From assembly GCA_964554485.1 (NCBI GenBank), contig CAZKOX010000012.1, forward strand, positions 1 to 22,136: a DNA stretch of 22,136 bases. Reading direction: 5' to 3'. A program made the translations under genes and the position numbers. Source of the DNA: JBBQBM01 sp964554485 (lineage in GTDB: Bacteria; Patescibacteriota; Saccharimonadia; Saccharimonadales; JAGQMS01). The notes beneath the pieces are model-generated. The model did no database searches. It was not told the DNA's origin and saw only the letters and a list, made by a program, of their open reading frames with translations. Below, piece after piece: positions 18,555-22,136 of the stretch. Position 1 is the first letter of the stretch. Each line of letters begins with the position of its first letter.

Positions 18555-20372
18555 CTACTTCGCTGTTCTTTTGCGTTTATTGGGGTCGAGCTCTTTTTTG
18601 CGAAGGCGAAGGCTCTTTGGCGTTACTTCAAGCATTTCGTCGTTTTCGATAAAGTCTAAGCACTGCTCAAGGCTAAAGATGGTTGGTGGTGTCAACTGAA
18701 CTGTTCCATCACTCGATTTGCTGCGCATATTAGTAAGCTGTTTAGCGCGGCAGACATTGATTTCCATGTCTTCTTGGCGGGTATTTAGACCAATAATCTG
18801 ACCAGCATAGACTTGCACAGCCGGTTCAACAAAACAAACACCACGTTCTTCAACGTTTTGAAGGGCGTATGGCGTGGTTGTGCCGGCTTCATAGGCAATA
18901 AGTACGCCATTTCGCAATTGATTTAAAGCTGGAGCTTGTGGAGCGTAGCCATCTAGTAGGCTATTCATGATGATGGTACCTTTTGTGGCGGTCATAAGTA
19001 GGTTTCTAGCGCCAAGCAAGCTTCTGGTTGGTAGTTTATAAACTAGCTTCGTGACACCTTTTGGAGAGCTAAATTGGTCGATAAGCTCAGCTTTGCGGCG
19101 GCCCATTTCCATTTGCACAGCACCAACATATTCGGCCGGCACTTCAATAACTGCTTCTTCAATAGGTTCGACAATCTTGCCATCTTCTTCGTGAGTAACT
19201 ACTTGCGGACGACCAACTTCCATCTCGTAACCTTCGCGTCGAAGAGTTTCGATAAGCACCGAAAGATGCAGTTCGCCGCGACCACTAACCTTAAATCCGA
19301 TGCCGTCATCTTCAACAAGCAGACCAACATTTGTCTCAAGCTCTTGTCTCAAGCGATCGCCAATCTGGCGAGAAGTAGTAAATTCCCCTTCTTTACCTTT
19401 TAATGGGCTGGTGTTTGGCCCAAGATATATTCGAAGTGTTGGTGCTTCGACCTCGATTGGGGGCAAACCTTCTGGATTATCAATATCAGCAATTGTGTTC
19501 CCGATTTTAGCGTCAGCAATGCCTGTTACGCCAACTATATCACCGGCAACGGCACTATCGATTTCGACATATGAAAGACCTACAGAACGATAAATACGGT
19601 CAATCTTAACTTTTGTTTTGCTGTTTTCGCTGCATAGAGTTACGGCTTGACCTTTGACAATCTTTCCACGCTCGATACGTCCAACAGCATATTTGCCTTG
19701 AAAAGTATCTTTGCGAAGTGCCGAAACTAAGAATTGTAGTGAACCATTCACGTCAACCGATGGAGCTGGAACGTGTTCGATGATTGCTTCAAAAATTGGT
19801 GTCAAGTCGGCTTCGGCTTCTGGGTTCTCTGGAGTATTTTTCCAGGCTTTGGCATCGCGACCAATTGCATAATAAATTGGATAATGTAGTTGATCTTCAT
19901 GAATTGCAAGCTCTAAGAACAGATCAGCAAGCTCGTCTTCAACTTGCTTAATGCGCGATGCTTGTTTGTCGATTTTATTGATAACGACGATTGGTTTAAG
20001 GCCTAATTGCAGTGCTTTGCTTAAAACAAATTTAGTTTGAGGCATTGGGCCTTCTTGGGCATCCACTACCAGTAGACAGCCGTTAGCCATTCGTAGCGTT
20101 CTTTCGACTTCACCACTAAAGTCAGCGTGTCCGGGTGTGTCGATAATGTTAATTCGAAAGTCATGCCAATCAACAGCAGTAATTTTTGCTGTTATTGTGA
20201 TGCCTCGTTCTCTTTCTTGATCGCCACTATCCATAATTAGCTCTTGGGACATTTCGGCCTGGTTTGAACGGAAGGTATTAGATTGCTTTAACAGACCATC
20301 GACGATGGTAGTTTTGCCGTGATCGACGTGAGCAATGATCGCAATATTGCGAATTTTTTCAACTGAATCCAT
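18555..20372 (-). CDS. typA: Translational GTPase TypA/BipA
   Basis: This ribosome-associated GTPase is involved in 50S assembly and stress adaptation. Its 605 residues match the family. GTP-binding motifs are AHVDHGKT (14-21), RGITI (56-60), DTPGHADF (78-85) and NKID (132-135). GRGELHLSVLIETLRREGYE (EF-G-like domain III), then the domain V and TypA-specific C-terminal region with NMRSKSSDGTVQLTPP and SLEQCLDFIENDE, identify TypA rather than LepA or EF-G. The basic end DPNKRKRTAK is typical. It lies 15 bases after rpmG. The ATG has only a weak AGAG ribosome site. Confidence 0.95.
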   Translation of the reverse strand: MDSVEKIRNIAIIAHVDHGKTTIVDGLLKQSNTFRSNQAEMSQELIMDSGDQERERGITITAKITAVDWHDFRINIIDTPGHADFSGEVERTLRMANGCLLVVDAQEGPMPQTKFVLSKALQLGLKPIVVINKIDKQASRIKQVEDELADLFLELAIHEDQLHYPIYYAIGRDAKAWKNTPENPEAEADLTPIFEAIIEHVPAPSVDVNGSLQFLVSALRKDTFQGKYAVGRIERGKIVKGQAVTLCSENSKTKVKIDRIYRSVGLSYVEIDSAVAGDIVGVTGIADAKIGNTIADIDNPEGLPPIEVEAPTLRIYLGPNTSPLKGKEGEFTTSRQIGDRLRQELETNVGLLVEDDGIGFKVSGRGELHLSVLIETLRREGYEMEVGRPQVVTHEEDGKIVEPIEEAVIEVPAEYVGAVQMEMGRRKAELIDQFSSPKGVTKLVYKLPTRSLLGARNLLMTATKGTIIMNSLLDGYAPQAPALNQLRNGVLIAYEAGTTTPYALQNVEERGVCFVEPAVQVYAGQIIGLNTRQEDMEINVCRAKQLTNMRSKSSDGTVQLTPPTIFSLEQCLDFIENDEMLEVTPKSLRLRKKELDPNKRKRTAK

Positions 20373-20387
20373 ACTAAACTCTAGTTT

Positions 20388-20594
20388 TTAGCCTTTTCGG
20401 TCTTTGACTTCGTTTCGGCCAAGGTTTTTCTTAGTTTCTTCGAACCACTCGTGCTTACGAGTAAATTTGTCGTATTTCTTTAGGCGTAGCTTATCGGGAG
20501 TATTCTGAGTGTTTTTAGTGGTGACATATGTTCTATGACCACTAGCCGTACTGACTAGTGCTACAATCTTACGTTTTTCGCTTTTTCGTCCCAT
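20388..20594 (-). CDS. rpmG: Ribosomal protein L33
   Basis: L33 is a small 50S protein near the E site. The 68 residues contain REKIKLVSSA-like KRKIVALVSTASGHRTYVTT (8-27) and KNTQNTPDKLRLKKYDKFTR, which align with E. coli L33. This copy has no Cys, so it is the zinc-free form. About 12 extra residues (KKNLGRNEVKDRKG) extend the C-terminus. In many bacteria rpmG precedes secE; here it instead sits upstream of typA. It follows the membrane-protein gene after 35 bases. Confidence 0.9.
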   Translation of the reverse strand: MGRKSEKRKIVALVSTASGHRTYVTTKNTQNTPDKLRLKKYDKFTRKHEWFEETKKNLGRNEVKDRKG

Positions 20595-20629
20595 AATTCG
20601 TTTGATTTTAACAGATTGTTACCTCTTGG

Positions 20630-21016
20630 TCAAACCGTAACTGGGGCTTGCTCCTGAAGATATTCCTCTATTTGTGAAATTAAATCGAGCCCACTACCAT
20701 TTGGACTAATTGGTAAGTCTGGGTCATCTGGACCGTGCCAATCCCAGCCTCCGCCGCCCCCTTCTTCTTCGTCTTTTCCATTGCCTAAACGCTCGATAAT
20801 CTCTTCAGAAATGACGAACCCAGTAAGTAATATCCCTAATGCTCCCGGCATTATGAATAACGACCGATCCGTACTATATGTTTCTATCTGTTTCAACAAA
20901 GCAATGCTGCAACCGCATAGGGCTGCGCCGCCTAAACCAATTAGTACTCTATTAATAATCGTAGATCTTCTGTCTGGTGATTTGCTATTAGGGTTTCTTG
21001 GTATAAGTCTTTTCAT
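20630..21016 (-). CDS. Two-helix membrane protein with acidic glycine-rich tail
   Basis: This 128-residue protein has an N-terminal basic segment (KRLIPRNPNSKSPDRRS), two transmembrane helices (about 22-42 and 52-70) and a cytoplasmic tail that is acidic and Gly-rich (DEEEGGGGGWDWHGPDDPD), ending in a short amphipathic helix ISQIEEYLQEQ. No family is recognised. The ATG lies 9 bases after the CCA end of the tRNA-Thr gene with only a weak AGAGAA upstream, so its mRNA may start where the tRNA is cut off. It is on the same strand as rpmG and typA and may be co-transcribed with them. Confidence 0.6.
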   Translation of the reverse strand: MKRLIPRNPNSKSPDRRSTIINRVLIGLGGAALCGCSIALLKQIETYSTDRSLFIMPGALGILLTGFVISEEIIERLGNGKDEEEGGGGGWDWHGPDDPDLPISPNGSGLDLISQIEEYLQEQAPVTV

Positions 21017-21025
21017 AAAATTCTC

Positions 21026-21099
21026 TGGAGCTGATGACGAGAGTTGAACTCGTGTCTGAGCCTTACCATGGCCCTGTTCTACCGTTGAACTACATCAGC
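21026..21099 (-). tRNA. tRNA-Thr (anticodon GGU) with encoded CCA end
   Basis: The acceptor stem is GCTGATG (5' end at 21099) with CATCAGC (complement at 21030-21036). The D arm is GTTC-AACGGTA-GAAC. The anticodon arm is GGGCC-ATGGTAA-GGCTC with anticodon GGT (reads ACC). The T arm is ACGAG-TTCAACT-CTCGT. Discriminator U is followed by encoded CCA (21026-21028). The total is 74 bases. Its first 10 bases overlap the end of the LAGLIDADG-like gene. Confidence 0.96.
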
Positions 21100-21683
21100 A
21101 TCTTTAATTCGTTAACCATCCAGTTGCGTAATTTAACATTATGGACGCAAACTGTTATGACACCGTATACATTCTTGGATTGGTACGAACCTATTCTACC
21201 ACTGTTTATTCTATTTACTGTAGGCATTATTTGTGATCTTTGAATGTTCAATTTAGACATCCAGTAGTTAAGGGCAGTTAGCTCATCTATATCAGTAAAG
21301 AGTTGCAGACCATAGGTAATCTTGTTTTCTTGAACTCGACATATTTCCTTTAAAAACTTAACAAAAGTTAGTATCAGACCTGGGTCTGTGTTTCCGACGC
21401 GTACACTGTGGACATTTCTCTTATTCCCCTCACCCCAATAAATACCCATACCTAGGCCCTTTAGATGCTGCTCTTCTGCTGTGAGATTAAATTTAATATT
21501 AAATGGATCACCTTCTGGGTTATATTTTATATAATTTGCCTCACTTCTATTTCTTCTTTTGATGTCATATGATTTCATCCAGTAATCAATCTTATTTACT
21601 GAACAGCCATACTCTTTGGCGATTTCCGCCATTGATAGCCGTTTTTCAATGTACGCACTAACCAGATTTTCTTTTGTGATCAT
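21090..21683 (-). CDS. LAGLIDADG-like protein with N-terminal helix-turn-helix, ending inside tRNA-Thr
   Basis: This protein has 197 residues from the ATG at 21683; a TTG at 21707 would add eight. Residues 14-40 (KRLSMAEIAKEYGCSVNKI) form a helix-turn-helix like those of resolvases and sigma factors. The central LKGLGMGIYWGEGNK (74-88) resembles a single LAGLIDADG motif with the acidic residue Glu85, then RVGNTDPGLILTFVKFL. A second half with GLQLFTDIDELTALNYWMSK and VYGVITVCVHNVKLRNW fits the endonuclease fold, but no second clear motif is seen. It could be a homing endonuclease or a DNA-binding relative. The last codons ATG-CTG-ATG-TAG lie at positions 1-10 of tRNA-Thr. TATACT at 21691-21696 is 7 bases before the ATG. 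Confidence 0.65.
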   Translation of the reverse strand: MITKENLVSAYIEKRLSMAEIAKEYGCSVNKIDYWMKSYDIKRRNRSEANYIKYNPEGDPFNIKFNLTAEEQHLKGLGMGIYWGEGNKRNVHSVRVGNTDPGLILTFVKFLKEICRVQENKITYGLQLFTDIDELTALNYWMSKLNIQRSQIMPTVNRINSGRIGSYQSKNVYGVITVCVHNVKLRNWMVNELKMLM

Positions 21684-21741
21684 TACTACAAGTATACCAC
21701 TTACCAAGGGGGTAGCGCTCTACTTGTGCTACACTTTGTTC

Positions 21742-22136
21742 ATGATTGTTTTAGATATCGAAACTTCTGGACTTGATGCCGAGCAGCACGGACTGCTATC
21801 TATTGGAGCTATCGATTTTTTGCATCCGAGCGAATCCTTTTATGGCGAGTGTCATGTTCGTGAGGGTGAAAAAATCGATCCTCAAGCTCTTGAAATTAAC
21901 GGTTTTACATATGATGAGGCTAAAGACAAGACCCGGCAAAGTACTCGCGATCTTCTGCTTGCCTTTAATGAATGGCTAGAATCAAGGTCAATTAAGATGA
22001 TCGGCGGCCTGCATATTGCAGCTTTTGACGTGCCGTTCTTGAACAAAAAAGCTTTGCAGTGTGGTGTGAGAATGCGCCTGCATAAACGTTCGATTGATCT
22101 TCACTCGATCGCTTACGCCAAAATGCACGAACTTCG
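21742..22136 (+). CDS. DEDD-type 3'-5' exonuclease (3' end outside window)
   Basis: 131 residues are visible from the ATG at 21742. The Exo I motif is LDIETSGL (Asp5, Glu7) at the N-terminus, as in DNA polymerase III epsilon and RNase T. The Exo II region is GGLHIAAFDVPFLNKKA with Asp97 in the usual place (compare H-N-A-x-F-D-x-x-F-L). A later Asp in RSIDLHSIAY would fit the connecting strand; Exo III lies beyond the edge, so DEDDh or DEDDy cannot be told apart. The substrate could be DNA proofreading ends or RNA. TACACT at 21730-21735 lies 6 bases before the ATG with no Shine-Dalgarno. Confidence 0.8.
   Translation, partial: MIVLDIETSGLDAEQHGLLSIGAIDFLHPSESFYGECHVREGEKIDPQALEINGFTYDEAKDKTRQSTRDLLLAFNEWLESRSIKMIGGLHIAAFDVPFLNKKALQCGVRMRLHKRSIDLHSIAYAKMHEL

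Noticed and set aside
1..22136. CRISPR array, rRNA genes, insertion sequences or alternative genetic code
   Set aside because: No regularly spaced repeats, rRNA segments or transposase genes were seen, and TGA acts as stop at several gene ends.

Overview
The window looks like part of a small-genome bacterial chromosome with moderate GC, most likely a member of the Candidate Phyla Radiation (Patescibacteria), and Saccharibacteria (TM7) is my best guess. This rests on the short, divergent proteins, the closely packed genes, the long lysine-rich extensions on ribosomal protein L1 and SecE, and the mixture of housekeeping genes with short orphan genes. TGA ends several genes and TGG encodes Trp, so the standard bacterial code applies. 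The taxonomic call is an inference and was not searched.

Layout. Bases 1-4622 are a thymidylate island. It holds dTMP kinase with a second kinase-like paralogue lacking the P-loop, thymidylate synthase, a HIT protein, a dCMP deaminase carrying an extra N-terminal domain, an HxGH nucleotidyltransferase and dihydrofolate reductase. Together these cover dCMP to dUMP to dTMP to dTDP plus folate recycling. Bases 4695-9022 are the secE-nusG-rplK-rplA cluster read leftward. It is interrupted by three unknown genes between nusG and rplK and one between rplK and rplA. An L1-binding RNA motif sits directly before rplA. Bases 9039-12302 hold a terminator, a cupin-like protein, a YgjP-type metalloprotein, a P-loop kinase, an orphan, a 2H phosphoesterase and tRNA-Trp(CCA).

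Bases 12303-14762 hold an M3 oligopeptidase and a small membrane protein with a structured spacer between them. From 14763 to 18096 the direction reverses. A 340-base structured leader precedes two unknown small genes, a coiled-coil protein, a UmuC-like Y-family DNA polymerase and a D-Ala-D-Ala carboxypeptidase. This polymerase cassette is the best candidate for an undescribed system. Bases 18090-21683 read leftward again: a DUF3052-type protein, TypA/BipA, ribosomal protein L33, a membrane protein, tRNA-Thr(GGU) and a LAGLIDADG-like protein whose last codons lie inside the tRNA. A DEDD-type exonuclease gene runs off the right edge.

Three themes recur. First, many starts lack a Shine-Dalgarno sequence and have a -10-like hexamer 6-9 bases before the start codon, which suggests leaderless transcription. 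Second, both tRNA genes are followed 8-9 bases later by a protein start. Third, a roughly 76-base palindromic element occurs twice in opposite orientation, before rplK and before the polymerase cassette.
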